Source: Listeria grandensis FSL F6-0971 (GTDB lineage Bacteria; Bacillota; Bacilli; Lactobacillales; Listeriaceae). From it: a stretch of 64,000 nucleotides of DNA. The notes under the pieces were generated by a model. The model had not been told where the DNA came from and ran no database searches. It saw nothing but the letters and a program-made list of their open reading frames with translations. The DNA lies in the NCBI RefSeq assembly GCF_000525835.1, contig NZ_AODD01000002.1:186001-250000 (forward strand). The letters run 5' to 3'. Below are positions 28,553 to 42,396 of this stretch, piece by piece. Every line of letters starts with the position of its first letter. Position 1 is the first letter of the stretch. A program made the position numbers and the translations under genes.

Positions 28553-29817
28553 AAAATGGAAAAGTGTTGACGGAAACTGGGGATTTGGTTGCGCGGGACG
28601 TGGCGATTGCGGATGGTCGGATTACGGCGATTGGCGAAGATGTGATGCTAGATGGTGCCAAAGTCATTGATGTGGCTGGGAAATTGGTGGCACCAGGGCT
28701 TGTGGATGTGCACGTGCATTTGCGGGAACCAGGCGGGGAGCATAAAGAGACGATTGCGACGGGAACTGCTGCGGCTGCTCGTGGTGGGTACACGACGGTT
28801 TGTGCGATGCCGAATACGAAACCGGTACCGGATACGGCGGAAGTGATGACGCAGGTCGTGGATCGGATTAAGGAAACGGCGGCGGTTCGTGTGTTGCCAT
28901 ACGCGTCGATTACATCGAGTTTGAAGGGTGACGAGTTGGTGGACTTTGCGGCGTTGAAGGCGGCGGGCGCGTTTGCTTTCACGGATGATGGTGTAGGTGT
29001 ACAGACGGCGGGCATGATGTATGAGGCGATGAAGGAAGCTGGGGCGCTGGATATGGCGATTGTGGCGCATTGTGAGGATAACTCGCTAGTTTATGGTGGG
29101 GTTGTGCATGACGGGATTTTTGCGCAGGAGCAAGGTTTGGCGGGGATTCCGAACATTGCAGAATCGGTTCAAATTGCACGCGATGTGTTGCTTGCGGAAG
29201 CGGCGAACTGTCACTATCATGTTTGCCACATTTCGACGAAGGAGTCGGTTCGTGCGGTGCGTGATGCGAAACGTGCTGGGATTCGCGTAACGGCAGAGGT
29301 TTCACCGCATCACTTGATTTTGAATGAGACGGACATACCGGGAAATGACGGGAATTGGAAAATGAATCCGCCATTGCGTGCGAAAGAGGATCATGCGGCA
29401 TTGCTCGAAGGCTTGCTGGATGGCACAATCGATTTTATCGCAACGGATCATGCGCCACATGCCGCAGAGGAAAAGAACGTGCCAATGGAAAAAGCGATGT
29501 TTGGAATCGTAGGACTTGAAACGGCATTCCCGCTACTTTATACGCATTTTGTAAAAACGGGGGAGTGGACGCTGAAGCAATTGATCGATTGGATGACGGT
29601 GAAACCAGCAGAATGCTTTAACCTTCCGTACGGTGTGCTTGAAATTGGCGGGATTGCGGACGTGACGGTCATTGATTTAGAAAAAGCAGCCACGATTGAT
29701 CCAGAAAGTTTTGCATCGAAGGGTAGAAATACGCCGTTTACTGGTTGGAATTGTGTCGGTTGGCCAGTTGCAACGTTTGCGGAAGGTGCGCTTGTTTTTG
29801 AAGAAGGGGTGGAATAA
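28540..29817 (+). CDS. pyrC: Dihydroorotase PyrC (type I)
   Basis: Cyclises carbamoyl aspartate. Metal ligands are in [10 protein letters not shown], and further motifs are HCEDNS, HICHIST-like HVCHIST and ATDHAPHA (catalytic Asp). Length is 425 residues, typical of class I. The start lies within the end of pyrB, which indicates coupled translation. Confidence 0.97.
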   Translation: MYVLKNGKVLTETGDLVARDVAIADGRITAIGEDVMLDGAKVIDVAGKLVAPGLVDVHVHLREPGGEHKETIATGTAAAARGGYTTVCAMPNTKPVPDTAEVMTQVVDRIKETAAVRVLPYASITSSLKGDELVDFAALKAAGAFAFTDDGVGVQTAGMMYEAMKEAGALDMAIVAHCEDNSLVYGGVVHDGIFAQEQGLAGIPNIAESVQIARDVLLAEAANCHYHVCHISTKESVRAVRDAKRAGIRVTAEVSPHHLILNETDIPGNDGNWKMNPPLRAKEDHAALLEGLLDGTIDFIATDHAPHAAEEKNVPMEKAMFGIVGLETAFPLLYTHFVKTGEWTLKQLIDWMTVKPAECFNLPYGVLEIGGIADVTVIDLEKAATIDPESFASKGRNTPFTGWNCVGWPVATFAEGALVFEEGVE

Positions 29818-29820
29818 CGG

Positions 29821-30909
29821 ATGACAAAACGGATTTTGATGCTGGAAGACGGTAATTATTTTATCGGTGAGGCGATTGGCAGTGACCGCGAAACGATCGG
29901 GGAAGTTGTTTTTAATACGGGAATGACAGGGTATCAGGAGACGATTACGGATCCGAGTTATTACGGGCAAATCATCACGTTTACATATCCGCTCGTTGGG
30001 AACTATGGCGTGAATCGTGACGACTTTGAATCGATTCACCCGGCTGTAAAAGGTGTGGTGGTGCGTGAGGCGGCGGAATTTGCTTCGAACTGGCGCAACC
30101 AATTGACGCTAGATCAGTTTTTGAAGGAAAAAGATATTCCAGGGATTGCGGGGATTGATACGCGGAAATTGACGAAGATTATTCGTAAGGAAGGGACGTT
30201 AAAAGGAATTTTGGCGCCTGAAAAAGCGAATCGGGAAGATTTACTGCATCATCTTCGTTCGGTGCGATTGCCGGTGGACCAAGTGCGCGAGGTTTCTTGT
30301 TCGAAGGCATTTACGAATCCGGGGGAAGGTAAACGGGTCGTGTTGGTGGATTATGGCGTAAAAAGTAGCATCATGCGTGAGTTGAACAGGCGTGATTGCG
30401 ATATCACGGTCGTGCCTTACAATACGACGGCGGAGGAAATTCTGGCGATGCATCCGGATGGTGTAATGCTTTCCAATGGACCTGGGGATCCGAAAGATGT
30501 GCCGGAAGCGATCGAAATGATTCGCGGCTTGCAAGGAAAAGTGCCGTTGTTCGGGATTTGCTTAGGACATCAGCTTTTCGCTTTAGCTAATGGGGCCGAT
30601 ACGTTTAAGCTGAAATTCGGGCATCGTGGGGCGAATCATCCTGTGAAGGAGCTGGCAACAGGGCGCGTTGATTTTACAGCGCAAAACCACGGCTATGCGG
30701 TGGATGCGGATTCGCTGGTAGATAAAGATATTGTTGTCACGCATATTGAATTGAATGATGGAACGGTGGAAGGCTTGGCGCACAAAGAGTTTGCGGCGTA
30801 TACGGTGCAGTACCATCCAGAAGCGAATCCTGGACCGAGTGATGTTAATTATTTATTCGACCAGTTTATAGCGATGATGGAGAAGGAGGGAGCGGAACAA
30901 AATGCCTAA
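29821..30909 (+). CDS. pyrAA: Carbamoyl-phosphate synthase small subunit (pyrimidine-specific)
   Basis: Glutamine amidotransferase subunit that feeds ammonia to the large subunit. Class I triad: Cys in [12 protein letters not shown], and His and Glu in [11 protein letters not shown]. The N-terminal CPSase_sm domain includes [16 protein letters not shown]. It overlaps pyrAB by 8 bases. Confidence 0.97.
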   Translation: MTKRILMLEDGNYFIGEAIGSDRETIGEVVFNTGMTGYQETITDPSYYGQIITFTYPLVGNYGVNRDDFESIHPAVKGVVVREAAEFASNWRNQLTLDQFLKEKDIPGIAGIDTRKLTKIIRKEGTLKGILAPEKANREDLLHHLRSVRLPVDQVREVSCSKAFTNPGEGKRVVLVDYGVKSSIMRELNRRDCDITVVPYNTTAEEILAMHPDGVMLSNGPGDPKDVPEAIEMIRGLQGKVPLFGICLGHQLFALANGADTFKLKFGHRGANHPVKELATGRVDFTAQNHGYAVDADSLVDKDIVVTHIELNDGTVEGLAHKEFAAYTVQYHPEANPGPSDVNYLFDQFIAMMEKEGAEQNA

Positions 30910-33900
30910 ACGTGAGGATATTCAAACTATTTTAGTAATTGGTTCTGGCCCTATTGTCATTGGACAAGCCGCGGAATTTGATTATGCGGGAACGCAAGCG
31001 TGTCTGAGTTTGAAAGAGGAAGGATACCGAGTGGTGCTTGTGAACTCGAATCCGGCGACGATTATGACGGATGTGGAGATGGCGGACAAGGTTTATATTG
31101 AGCCGATTACGCTTGATTTTGTATCACGGATTATTCGCAAAGAACGCCCAGATGCAATTTTGCCAACGCTTGGTGGTCAAACGGGACTGAATATGGCGAT
31201 GGAACTTGCGGAAGCGGGAATTTTGGAAGAGTGTGGTGTGGAAGTTTTAGGGACGGATTTGGTGGCGATTAAGAAGGCGGAGGATCGCGAGGCATTTCGT
31301 GATTTGATGCATGAGCTTGGCGAGCCGGTTCCGGAGAGCGATATTATTCATAGCTTAGAAGAGGCGCAGAACTTTGTTGCAAAAATTGGTTATCCGGTGA
31401 TTGTTCGCCCGGCTTATACGCTTGGTGGTTCTGGTGGCGGGATTTGCCTGAATGACGCGGATTTGGCGGAGATTGTGGCGAGTGGCTTGAAGCTCAGCCC
31501 GGTAACGCAATGTTTGCTGGAGCGCAGTATCGCTGGCTTTAAAGAGGTTGAGTATGAAGTGATGCGGGATGCGTTTGATAATGCGATGGTCGTGTGTAAC
31601 ATGGAAAATATTGATCCAGTCGGGATTCATACAGGGGATTCGATTGTGGTAGCGCCGAGCCAGACGCTTTCGGATCGCGAATACCAAATGCTTCGTGATG
31701 TGTCGCTGAAAATTATCCGCGCACTTGAAATCGAGGGTGGCTGTAATGTTCAGTTGGCGATTGATCCAGATAGTTACGAGTATTTCGTGATTGAGGTGAA
31801 CCCACGTGTGAGCCGTTCGTCGGCGCTCGCTTCGAAAGCAACGGGTTATCCGATTGCGAAGTTAGCAGCAAAAATTGCGGTGGGCTTGACGCTAGATGAA
31901 ATGAAAAATCCAGTAACAGGAACAACGTATGCGCATTTTGAGCCGGCGCTTGATTACGTCGTGTCGAAAATTCCACGCTTTGCTTTTGATAAGTTTGAAA
32001 AAGCGGATCGTCGTTTAGGTACGCAAATGAAGGCGACGGGAGAAGTGATGGCGATTGGCCGAAATTTGGAGGAGTCACTTTTGAAGGCGGTTCGGTCGCT
32101 TGAAATCGGGACAACCCATCTGTATTTGGATCAAGCGGAGAACGCGAGTTTGGAAGAACTCGAACGCAAAATTTGTTTTCCGGAAGATGACAGATTATTT
32201 TTCCTAGCGGCGGCGCTTCGTAAAGGTTGGACGATCGAAGACCTGCACGCGAAAACAAAAATCGATTTGTTCTTCTTATATAAATTGGAGAAAATTATCA
32301 AACAGGAGTCGGAAATTGCGACGAATGTTGGGGATTTGGAAGTACTGCGCGCGGTGAAACGGAACGGATTCAGTGACGGTGCCATCGCTAAACTTTGGAA
32401 TATGACGGCATTTGAGGTGTACGATATTCGCAAAGAAGCGGGTATTATCCCAGTTTACAAAATGGTGGATACGTGTGCTGCGGAATTCGAGTCGACAACG
32501 CCCTATTTCTATAGTAGCTACGAGGATGAAAATGAATCGATTCGTACGGAGAAGGAAAGCGTGATTGTGCTTGGCTCTGGTCCGATTCGGATTGGGCAAG
32601 GCGTCGAGTTTGACTATGCGACAGTGCATTCGGTTTGGGCAATTCAACAAGCGGGATATGAAGCGATTATCATTAATAATAACCCGGAAACGGTCTCGAC
32701 GGATTTCAGTATTTCCGACAAGCTTTACTTTGAACCATTGACGCTGGAAGACGTGATGCATGTCATTGAACTGGAGAAGCCGCTTGGCGTGGTAGTACAA
32801 TTCGGCGGTCAAACGGCGATCAATCTGGCGGACGGTTTGGCAGAACGCGGCGTGAAAATTCTTGGAACGTCACTCGAAGACATTGATCGCGCAGAAAATC
32901 GCGATAAGTTTGAGAAGGCGCTCGTGGAACTTGGAATTCCGCAACCTGCTGGGAAAACAGCGACGTCTATCGATGAAGCAATCGCGGTGGCAACAACGAT
33001 CGGCTATCCGGTTTTGGTTCGGCCTTCTTACGTGCTCGGCGGTCGTGCGATGGAAATCGTGGAATCTGAAGAAGCGCTACGCTATTACATGAACAATGCG
33101 GTCAAAGTGAATCCGAAACATCCAGTGCTTGTCGATCGCTATGTGCAAGGTCAAGAGGTAGAAGTGGACGCGATTAGTGATGGCTTGAACGTTGTGATAC
33201 CAGGCATTATGGAACATATCGAACGAGCAGGGGTCCATTCTGGCGACTCGATTGCCGTTTATCCGGCACAAAGCCTGTCGCAACACGTCAAGGATCTGAT
33301 TGTAGATTACACGACGCGTCTCGCGAAAGGTCTGAAAATCATCGGGATGCTAAACATTCAATATGTTGTCGCAGATGAGGAAGTTTTTGTTATCGAAGTA
33401 AACCCGAGATCAAGCCGTACTGCTCCTTTCCTAAGCAAAATTACGGACATTCCAATGGCGAATGTGGCGACGAAAGTCATTTTAGGTAAAACATTGCTAG
33501 AGTTGGGTTACAAAGAGGGTTTGGCGCCAGAAAAACAAGAGATTTTTGTGAAAGTGCCGGTGTTCTCGTTTGCGAAATTGCGTAGCGTGGATACGTCGCT
33601 TGGCCCTGAAATGAAGTCAACAGGGGAAGTCATGGGGAAAGATCATACGCTTGAAAAGGCGCTGTACAAAGGTTTTGTAGCGAGTGGCGTGAAGATGCTC
33701 GATTATGGAACGGTGCTTTTGACAGTGGCAGATCGAGATAAAGCAGAAGCTACGGCGCTTGCGAAACGGTTTAAAAATATCGGCTTCACAATTATGGCGA
33801 CATCTGGAACAGCGCTCGTGTTAGAAGAGCAAGGCATTCCGGTTTCGAAAGTGAAGAAAATTGGTGAGAACCAAGGAACGCTGATCGATTATATCCGAAA

Positions 33901-34105
33901 TGGGCAAGTAACGCTTGTAGTGAACACATTAACGACGGGCAAACAACCAGAGCGTGACGGTTTCCAAATTCGCCGGGAATCGGTGGAAAATGGTGTGCCG
34001 GTTTGTACATCGCTCGACACGGCAGAAGCAATTTTGCGGGTGTTGGAATCACGGTCATTCGAGATGGAAGCAATGCAACCAGCGCGGGTAAGCGAAACAG
34101 TATAA
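30902..34105 (+). CDS. pyrAB: Carbamoyl-phosphate synthase large subunit
   Basis: Makes carbamoyl phosphate from bicarbonate, ammonia and two ATP. Two homologous ATP-grasp halves are visible, each opening with a GSGPI motif ([19 protein letters not shown] and [19 protein letters not shown]). A C-terminal MGS-like regulatory domain ([20 protein letters not shown]) follows. The 1067 residues are complete with no frame break. Confidence 0.97.
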   Translation: MPKREDIQTILVIGSGPIVIGQAAEFDYAGTQACLSLKEEGYRVVLVNSNPATIMTDVEMADKVYIEPITLDFVSRIIRKERPDAILPTLGGQTGLNMAMELAEAGILEECGVEVLGTDLVAIKKAEDREAFRDLMHELGEPVPESDIIHSLEEAQNFVAKIGYPVIVRPAYTLGGSGGGICLNDADLAEIVASGLKLSPVTQCLLERSIAGFKEVEYEVMRDAFDNAMVVCNMENIDPVGIHTGDSIVVAPSQTLSDREYQMLRDVSLKIIRALEIEGGCNVQLAIDPDSYEYFVIEVNPRVSRSSALASKATGYPIAKLAAKIAVGLTLDEMKNPVTGTTYAHFEPALDYVVSKIPRFAFDKFEKADRRLGTQMKATGEVMAIGRNLEESLLKAVRSLEIGTTHLYLDQAENASLEELERKICFPEDDRLFFLAAALRKGWTIEDLHAKTKIDLFFLYKLEKIIKQESEIATNVGDLEVLRAVKRNGFSDGAIAKLWNMTAFEVYDIRKEAGIIPVYKMVDTCAAEFESTTPYFYSSYEDENESIRTEKESVIVLGSGPIRIGQGVEFDYATVHSVWAIQQAGYEAIIINNNPETVSTDFSISDKLYFEPLTLEDVMHVIELEKPLGVVVQFGGQTAINLADGLAERGVKILGTSLEDIDRAENRDKFEKALVELGIPQPAGKTATSIDEAIAVATTIGYPVLVRPSYVLGGRAMEIVESEEALRYYMNNAVKVNPKHPVLVDRYVQGQEVEVDAISDGLNVVIPGIMEHIERAGVHSGDSIAVYPAQSLSQHVKDLIVDYTTRLAKGLKIIGMLNIQYVVADEEVFVIEVNPRSSRTAPFLSKITDIPMANVATKVILGKTLLELGYKEGLAPEKQEIFVKVPVFSFAKLRSVDTSLGPEMKSTGEVMGKDHTLEKALYKGFVASGVKMLDYGTVLLTVADRDKAEATALAKRFKNIGFTIMATSGTALVLEEQGIPVSKVKKIGENQGTLIDYIRNGQVTLVVNTLTTGKQPERDGFQIRRESVENGVPVCTSLDTAEAILRVLESRSFEMEAMQPARVSETV

Positions 34106-34123
34106 AGAACGGGGTGGAGAAAC

Positions 34124-36496
<2,373 letters not shown>

Positions 36497-36500
<4 letters not shown>

Positions 36501-37129
36501 CAACCGAAAAACAAGTAGCCGAGCAACTATTAAAAATCAAAGCCGTTTTCTTACAGCCAAACGATCCATTCACGTGGGCATCCGGTATCAAATCCCCAAT
36601 CTACTGCGATAACCGCCTCACAATGGGATTCCCGAAAACCCGCCAATTCATCGCCGCCGCACTTGCAGAAAAAATAAAAAACGCGTTTCCAGAGGTCGAA
36701 GTACTGGCAGGAACCGCAACGGCAGGCATTCCACACGCTGCATGGGCAAGTGATATCCTAGACCTACCAATGGTTTACGTCCGCTCTAAAGCAAAAGAAC
36801 ACGGCAAAGGCAACCAAATTGAAGGTCCCATCACAAAAGGTCAAAAAGTAGTCGTGATTGAAGACTTGATTTCAACAGGCGGTAGCTCGATCACAGCCGT
36901 AGAAGCCTTGCGAGAAGCAGGATGCGAAGTCCTCGGAATCGCCGCCTTATTTACATACGGATTAGAAAAAGGAAAAAAACTACTCGGCGCTGCGAATGTA
37001 GAAGTTGCGGCTCTGACAAATTATGAAACACTACTCGAAGTTGCGTTGGATGAAGGTTACGTATCGGAAGCAGACATGACAACGCTCAAAGAATGGAATA
37101 AAGACCCCGAGAAATGGGGAGAAGAATGA
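36497..37129 (+). CDS. pyrE: Orotate phosphoribosyltransferase PyrE
   Basis: Makes OMP from orotate and PRPP. The PRPP motif is [15 protein letters not shown], with the flexible loop [17 protein letters not shown]. The start at 36497 overlaps the pyrF stop and has AAGGAG in front; the in-frame GTG at 36488 is rejected. Last gene of the pyr operon. Confidence 0.97.
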
Positions 37130-37193
37130 GTTGAATGACGACGCAGCATGTTATGTATTGTCTACATGTTCACGCGTAAACCTCATATTTCCT

Positions 37194-37252
37194 AATAAGC
37201 AAAATGTACGCCTCGCCTGTTAAATAGGTTTGGTGACATTTTGCTTATTTGT
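37194..37252 (+). terminator. Terminator of the pyr operon
   Basis: AATAAGCAAAATGT pairs perfectly with ACATTTTGCTTATT over a 29-base loop. The rest of the gap (37253-37498) is AT-rich and I see no gene in it. Confidence 0.65.
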
Positions 37253-37498
37253 GCATCAATCAAATTTCTTTTGCTTACGCTCACAATGATGTAATAACTA
37301 GATGATAGACTTCAAGCAAAAGGAGCTGATATAAGACAAAAAACCTCCTTATCTATGAATAAACAGTGAATTTTATGTTTCTTCTTATATAGTGCGCTTA
37401 CATTCTTGGTGTTATATGGACGGATAGCTTAAAATAAACTACATATTAACTGCTAATGATGAAGGAGTACAAATTCTAAGTTACAGATAAAAGGAGGA

Positions 37499-37567
37499 AT
37501 GGCAGAACTAGATCTAATGAAGCAGCTTATTAATTTAAAAAAGGAGCATACGTATGTCAAAAAGTAA
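37499..37567 (+). CDS. Possible 22-residue leader peptide upstream of lipase
   Basis: A very good ribosome binding site, AAAAGGAGG, precedes ATG at 37499. The ORF reads MAELDLMKQLINLKKEHTYV plus two Lys and then a stop. It overlaps the lipase start codon (37554) in another frame and contains the lipase ribosome binding site. It may couple translation to the lipase or be the remnant of a longer gene. Not matched to any known peptide. Confidence 0.4.
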   Translation: MAELDLMKQLINLKKEHTYVKK

Positions 37568-38798
37568 ATGGATTATTTTTTTCGCTAGTGTTTTATTCTT
37601 CGTCGCTGTATCATCACAAGGAATGAGCCAAACAGTAAAAGCAGCAACAAGTAAAAATGACTATCCAATTGTCCTTGTACATGGCTTGGCTGGATGGGAT
37701 CGAAATGAAGTGTTTGGGTTTAAATATTGGGGTGGATTAAACGATATTCAAGAAGTGTTAAAGAAAAATGGGCATAACACTTACACGGCTACGGTAGGTC
37801 CCTATGCAAGTGATTGGGACCGCAGTGCAGAGTTGTATGCCTATATCATGGGAGGTACTGTAGATTATGGAGCTGCCCATGCTATCAAAGAAAAACATGC
37901 AAGATATGGGAGAACCTATCCCGGCATTTATCCTCAATGGAGTGATACCAATAAGATTCATCTCGTTGGGCACAGCATGGGTGGATTGACAATTCGTGAA
38001 TTGACCAACCTACTGGAAGAGGGGAGTGCCGAAGAACAAGCTTATTTTAAAGAACACCCAGAACAAGGTATTTCGTCTTTATTTGTTGGAGGGAAACATT
38101 CAGTGCAGAGTGTGACTACGATTGCCGCACCAAATAACGGCACGACTTTTGTAGAAGAGAGCAACTCGGTTGTCCCCGTTGTTAAAAATACACTGATTGG
38201 AATGAGTGCTCTCAGCGGCAAACTTTTGAGTCCAACTATATATGACTTTAAATTGGACCAGTTTGGGTTAAAACGCTTACCAAATGAGTCGCTCCTCACG
38301 TATAATAATCGCGTTTTTAGCCACCCTATTTGGAAATCAAAAGATATTGCTAGCTACGATTTATCGGTGGATGGAGTCATCGCAAATAAGGCGAATTTAA
38401 AAACAAAAGCCGACGTATACTATTTTTCATACACAGGCCAAGCGACTACGAAGAGTCTTCTGACAAAAAAAGAAACACCAATGATAACGATGTTCCCTGT
38501 AGTAATACCAGTTTCAAAGTATATGATTAATTTTAAGAAAACAGCTTCAAATGGTATGAAAGTAGACGATTCATGGGCGGCAAATGACGGTTTAGTCAGT
38601 GTCAAATCAAGCTACTATCCTTTCGGTGACGCAGCAAAAGTGGCTGATAAAAACCCTGTGAAAGGACAGTGGAGCTACTATCCAGCAATGCAAGGATGGG
38701 ATCATTATGATTTTACTACGTTTGCAGACAAACCAGCTTTTGTGGTAAATGCTTTTTATCTAAAACTAGCTAAAAATCTGTCTGAACTACCTAAATAA
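37554..38798 (+). CDS. Secreted lipase, staphylococcal/Geobacillus-type (family I.5/I.6)
   Basis: Triacylglycerol lipase with an alpha/beta-hydrolase fold. A signal peptide is seen (IIFFASVLFFVAVSSQGMSQTVKA), and the mature part starts near residue 32. The oxyanion and N-terminal block is IVLVHGLAGWDRNE, the nucleophile elbow is VGHSMGG, and the catalytic Asp and His are probably in SWAANDGLVS and GWDHYDF. The GHSMGG form with the YGAAHAIKEKHARYGRTY insert fits the large Firmicute lipases. There is no long propeptide of the staphylococcal kind. Confidence 0.9.
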   Translation: MSKSKWIIFFASVLFFVAVSSQGMSQTVKAATSKNDYPIVLVHGLAGWDRNEVFGFKYWGGLNDIQEVLKKNGHNTYTATVGPYASDWDRSAELYAYIMGGTVDYGAAHAIKEKHARYGRTYPGIYPQWSDTNKIHLVGHSMGGLTIRELTNLLEEGSAEEQAYFKEHPEQGISSLFVGGKHSVQSVTTIAAPNNGTTFVEESNSVVPVVKNTLIGMSALSGKLLSPTIYDFKLDQFGLKRLPNESLLTYNNRVFSHPIWKSKDIASYDLSVDGVIANKANLKTKADVYYFSYTGQATTKSLLTKKETPMITMFPVVIPVSKYMINFKKTASNGMKVDDSWAANDGLVSVKSSYYPFGDAAKVADKNPVKGQWSYYPAMQGWDHYDFTTFADKPAFVVNAFYLKLAKNLSELPK

Positions 38799-38888
38799 GC
38801 CAGTATGCCATTCAAATAATGAGCGGATAAATGTAGAACAAGATGCTCCAATCTGGCTAGTGGAACAGAGTGTACTAATTAAGGAATA

Positions 38889-38937
38889 AAAAGCGGCGCT
38901 ATAAAAAGAGTGTAGATTCTTGATAGCGTCGTTTTCT
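38889..38937. terminator. Bidirectional terminator between lipase and lacI
   Basis: AAAGCGGCGCTAT pairs with ATAGCGTCGTTTT over about 20 bases. A-rich and T-rich flanks suit termination from both sides. Confidence 0.65.
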
Positions 38938-38951
38938 TATGAGTACCTATA

Positions 38952-39955
38952 CTAGTGCGAGGCTCCTGTTGACTCCCGCAAAATCAACTCTGTCCCAATC
39001 GCCACATTCACAATCGGCGCACTCGGATTTCGCAATCGCCATTCCAGTGTTTCCACGGCCTTTCTCCCCATAAACCGCAAATCGGTACACATCGTCGTCA
39101 GTGGTGGCTGCGCCAAAATCGCAAATTCCGTGTTATCAAAACAAACAATCGACACCTGTTCCGGAATCGCAAATCCTTTCGACTGAAAATACGAATTCAA
39201 AATAAATCCAAGTCCTGAGTTTACGCAAAACCACGCGCTCGGCCATTCCTCCAAGCCTTCCAGCGCCTGAAACAACGCCGCCTGCTCCTCTTTAATACTC
39301 GTAATCGTGTAATGCGTGTTCACTGGCAACTGATAATGCCGCATCGCCTTACAATAGCCTTCAAAACGCTCCTCGTAACTCGGTGAAAAATCGATGTCGC
39401 CAACAAAGCCAATCCGCGTATGACCAAGCTCTATCAAAATGCTCCACAGCCACAAAAGCACCATCCTTATTCTGCGACAATATCGTATCTGTCCGCAAGT
39501 GTGGATCGTGGTGGTCAATCATGACAGTAGGCGTGCCGAGCTCCAAAATTTGCTTCACAAACACATCACTAATATGCGACAAAACAAAAATTCCCCGCCA
39601 ATTTTTTCTCCTCTAGTTCACGTGGTAGCTGATTTTCGGCGATAGCATTAGGCTTTACAGCAAGCGTCGTTAAATAAAACCCTCGCGCCGTCATTTCCTG
39701 CTCCAAACTCAAACAAATCTCACCAAAAAAACTTTTTTGTGACAAGGCAAATTCAGTGGCCACGAGTGCAAATTGATTATCGGTAGGCGTGTAAACCACG
39801 TCTTTTTTGTATTGGTATCCCATTTCATCTGCTTTTTGTAGTACCAGTCGCTTTGTCTGCTCGCCAACGCCATTTTTATTCCCAAGAGCTTGTGATACTG
39901 AGTTTTTTGAAATCTGCAAAGCGTCTGCGATATCTTGCATCGTGACTTTTTTCAT
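38952..39955 (-). pseudogene. LacI family transcriptional regulator, two apparent frameshifts
   Basis: DNA-binding repressor for the divergent sugar cluster. The HTH is TMQDIADALQISKNSVSQAL at the N-terminus. The periplasmic-binding-like sensor follows in three frames: ALVATEFALSQKSFFGEI; then after 39591-39612 IFVLSHISDVFVKQILELG; then after the A4 run at 39436-39439 ELGHTRIGFVGDIDFS. Removing one base at each point gives a 333-residue protein, the usual length. The first break is either the C4 run (39593-39596) or the T6 run next to it. Sequencing error is likely; if real, the sugar operon would be constitutive. Confidence 0.8.
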
Positions 39956-40110
39956 TCTTCTTCCTCCTAGATGGGACTTTCTCTCATTTCATTATAAGAG
40001 TATTCATCATAGATTGCAATTGAAAAGTAATTTAATTTGTAATGTAATTTTAAATGATGCGTATATGCGTGTATTAGCTATTAATTTCGATGGATAATAA
40101 AAGTAATTAT

Positions 40111-40175
40111 TGACATTACAAAATAGTAATGAAATAATGTAATTGTAATTCAAGCGCTTACAAAATTACAATATG
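40111..40175 (+). promoter_or_regulatory. Promoter and operators of the sugar-uptake operon
   Basis: TTGACA (near 40112), a 17-base spacer and AATAAT. Downstream lies TTGTAA-N9-TTACAA (near 40145-40165), a possible LacI-family operator. Its centre, CAAGCGCTTACA, also resembles a CcpA cre site. The positions favour repression after initiation. Confidence 0.5.
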
Positions 40176-40198
40176 ATCTAACTAGGAGGACATGAAAG

Positions 40199-41521
40199 AT
40201 GAAATTAAAAAAAGTGGTGTTTTCTGTTTTATCCGTTGCATTAGTAGGGAGTTTGCTAGCGGGATGTGGCTCGGGAGGTAAAGACGATGCGTCAGCTGAT
40301 GGCAAGACGAAGGTCACATTTTGGGCGGCACCAAATCCAACGCAGATGAAGTTTTGGGGAGAAATGGCAACAGCTTTTGAGAAAGAAAATCCAGATATTA
40401 AAGTAGAAGTATCACAAATGAAAGAAAGTCCATCCTCCGAAGCAACGGTGCAAGCGGCAATCGCGTCGAAAACAGCGCCAACTATTTCGGAAAATATAAA
40501 TCGTAGCTTTGCGACACAATTGGCGGATAGTAAAGCAATCGTGCCAATCAATGAAATCGACGGTATGAAAGAAGTAGCTGAAAAACGTAAAATGACTGAT
40601 AGCCTTGACGCTTGGAAATTCTCGGATGGTAACCAATATGTGTTCCCGGTTTATTCCAACCCGATTCTTTTCGCGTGGCGTACTGATATTTTGAAAGAAA
40701 TTGGTGTGACGGAAACACCAAAAACATATAGTGATGTGCTCGCTGCTGGTAAAAAACTAAAAGCGAAATATCCAGATAAAGTGATTTGGGCAAAAGCCGA
40801 TTTGGCGGATCCGACAGCTTGGATGCGTTGGTTTGACTTCTTCCCACTGTATAATGCGGCTTCTAAAGGTAATCCGTTTGTACAAGATGGCAAGTTTGTA
40901 GCGGATGACAAAGCTGGAAAAGAAATGTTAACATTCATGTCTGAGCTACAAAAAAATGACCTGTTATTAGCAGGACAAGCAACAGATCCATTCGAAACAG
41001 GGACGAGTATCATGGCAGATCTTGGTCCGTGGTCGTTCCCGAACTGGGTAGAGAAATTCCCAGAGCTAAAAAATGGCGAAACATACACGGTTAGCACACC
41101 GCCAGTTCCAGATGCCCTAAAAGACGCGGAAAACGTGAATACGTATTCGGATGCAAAAGGAATCGTATTCTACGCGCAAGCGAAAGATGCTGAGAAAAAA
41201 GCCGCGGTTAAATTCCTAGATTTCGTTTACAGCAATGATAAAAATGATTTGAAATTCCTAGAAACAACAAACTTAATTCCAGCACGTGATGATGCGACAG
41301 AGAACGCAACATTTAAAGCATTCTTCAAGGAAAATCCAGCGCTAAAAGTGTACGCAGAAAACGTACCGTACGCGATTCCGGCAATGGATAACGCAGATTA
41401 TAATGACATTCAACAAATCATCGGTGAACAAGCTTGGAATCCAGTTGTTCGTGGTGAGAAGAAACCTGCGAAAGCTTGGAATGACATGAAGAAAGCTGAG
41501 GATGAGGTGCTTCAGAAATGA
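40199..41521 (+). CDS. Sugar ABC transporter substrate-binding lipoprotein (family 1)
   Basis: Lipoprotein with lipobox LLAGC (Cys near residue 23) and a family 1 solute-binding fold (TKVTFWAAPNPTQMKFWGEM, FEKENPDIKVEV). 440 residues. It overlaps the first permease by 4 bases (ATGA). From the operon's enzymes the ligand is expected to be an oligosaccharide, possibly a beta-mannoside; that is inference. The order matches the L. monocytogenes lmo0858-lmo0865 cluster as I remember it. Confidence 0.9.
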   Translation: MKLKKVVFSVLSVALVGSLLAGCGSGGKDDASADGKTKVTFWAAPNPTQMKFWGEMATAFEKENPDIKVEVSQMKESPSSEATVQAAIASKTAPTISENINRSFATQLADSKAIVPINEIDGMKEVAEKRKMTDSLDAWKFSDGNQYVFPVYSNPILFAWRTDILKEIGVTETPKTYSDVLAAGKKLKAKYPDKVIWAKADLADPTAWMRWFDFFPLYNAASKGNPFVQDGKFVADDKAGKEMLTFMSELQKNDLLLAGQATDPFETGTSIMADLGPWSFPNWVEKFPELKNGETYTVSTPPVPDALKDAENVNTYSDAKGIVFYAQAKDAEKKAAVKFLDFVYSNDKNDLKFLETTNLIPARDDATENATFKAFFKENPALKVYAENVPYAIPAMDNADYNDIQQIIGEQAWNPVVRGEKKPAKAWNDMKKAEDEVLQK

Positions 41522-42396
41522 AGAAGCTAAACAATAAATTGGGCTGGTCTTTTACCAGCCCGTATGTTATCTTCACGATTATCTTCTTTTTAATACCGCT
41601 CGTTTGGGCGATTTGGCTTTCTGTGACGGATTGGAATATGATGAGTCCGGAAATCAATTTTGTGGGCTTTGATAATTTCATGAAAGCATTTGCAAGCCCA
41701 GCGGTGAAAGCATCGTTTTGGGTGACATATAAGTTCTTGATTGTATTCGTACCACTCGCGATTATTATGTCGATGGTCGTTGCAGTACTTGTGAACGGGT
41801 TACCGAAATTCAAAGGTTTATACTTAGTTGCTTTTTTCCTACCGTATCTTTCGTCAGGCGTTGTTACGTCTTTGATTGTGAAAGGTTTGCTATCTTATAA
41901 CAGTCCGCTGAACATCTTTTTGCGTGACAATTTTGGCTTGAATATTGATTGGTTAGGAACGCCGATGACATCGCTATTCGTTATTTCACTGATGATCGCT
42001 TGGAAAATGTCGGGTTATTACGCACTGATTTTGATATCAGGATTATCTAGTATTAACGAAGAGATTTATGAAGCGGCGGCGATGGACGGTTCGGGCAGGT
42101 TCCGCACGTTCTGGAAAATCACGATACCGATGATGTATCCAGCGCTTTTCACGGTGATTGTGTTGGCGGTGGGTGTGAGCTTCGGGATATTCACAGAGGT
42201 TTACCAGCTAACTGGCGGTGGGCCGAACTTTGCGACAAACACATGGCAAATGGAAATTTATAACCAAGCCTTTGTCAACTTGAAATCAGGCTATGCGTCT
42301 GCGATCTCGCTTGTGGCAGCTGTTGTGACGTTTGCATCGATTGGTGTTATTAAAAAAGGACTAGAGAAATGGGGCGAGAGAAATGGTTGGTCGTAA
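41518..42396 (+). CDS. Sugar ABC transporter permease (MalF-like)
   Basis: Six-helix permease, 292 residues, with the EAA loop EAAAMDGSGRFRTFWKITIP that contacts the ATPase. No ATPase gene is present in the cluster, so a shared MsmX-type ATPase elsewhere is expected. It overlaps the second permease by 14 bases. Confidence 0.92.
   Translation: MKKLNNKLGWSFTSPYVIFTIIFFLIPLVWAIWLSVTDWNMMSPEINFVGFDNFMKAFASPAVKASFWVTYKFLIVFVPLAIIMSMVVAVLVNGLPKFKGLYLVAFFLPYLSSGVVTSLIVKGLLSYNSPLNIFLRDNFGLNIDWLGTPMTSLFVISLMIAWKMSGYYALILISGLSSINEEIYEAAAMDGSGRFRTFWKITIPMMYPALFTVIVLAVGVSFGIFTEVYQLTGGGPNFATNTWQMEIYNQAFVNLKSGYASAISLVAAVVTFASIGVIKKGLEKWGERNGWS

Noticed and set aside
37130-37498. Possible mobile-element remnant between pyrE and lipase
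   Set aside because: AT-rich with a terminator, but no transposase fragment, terminal repeats or target duplication could be seen.
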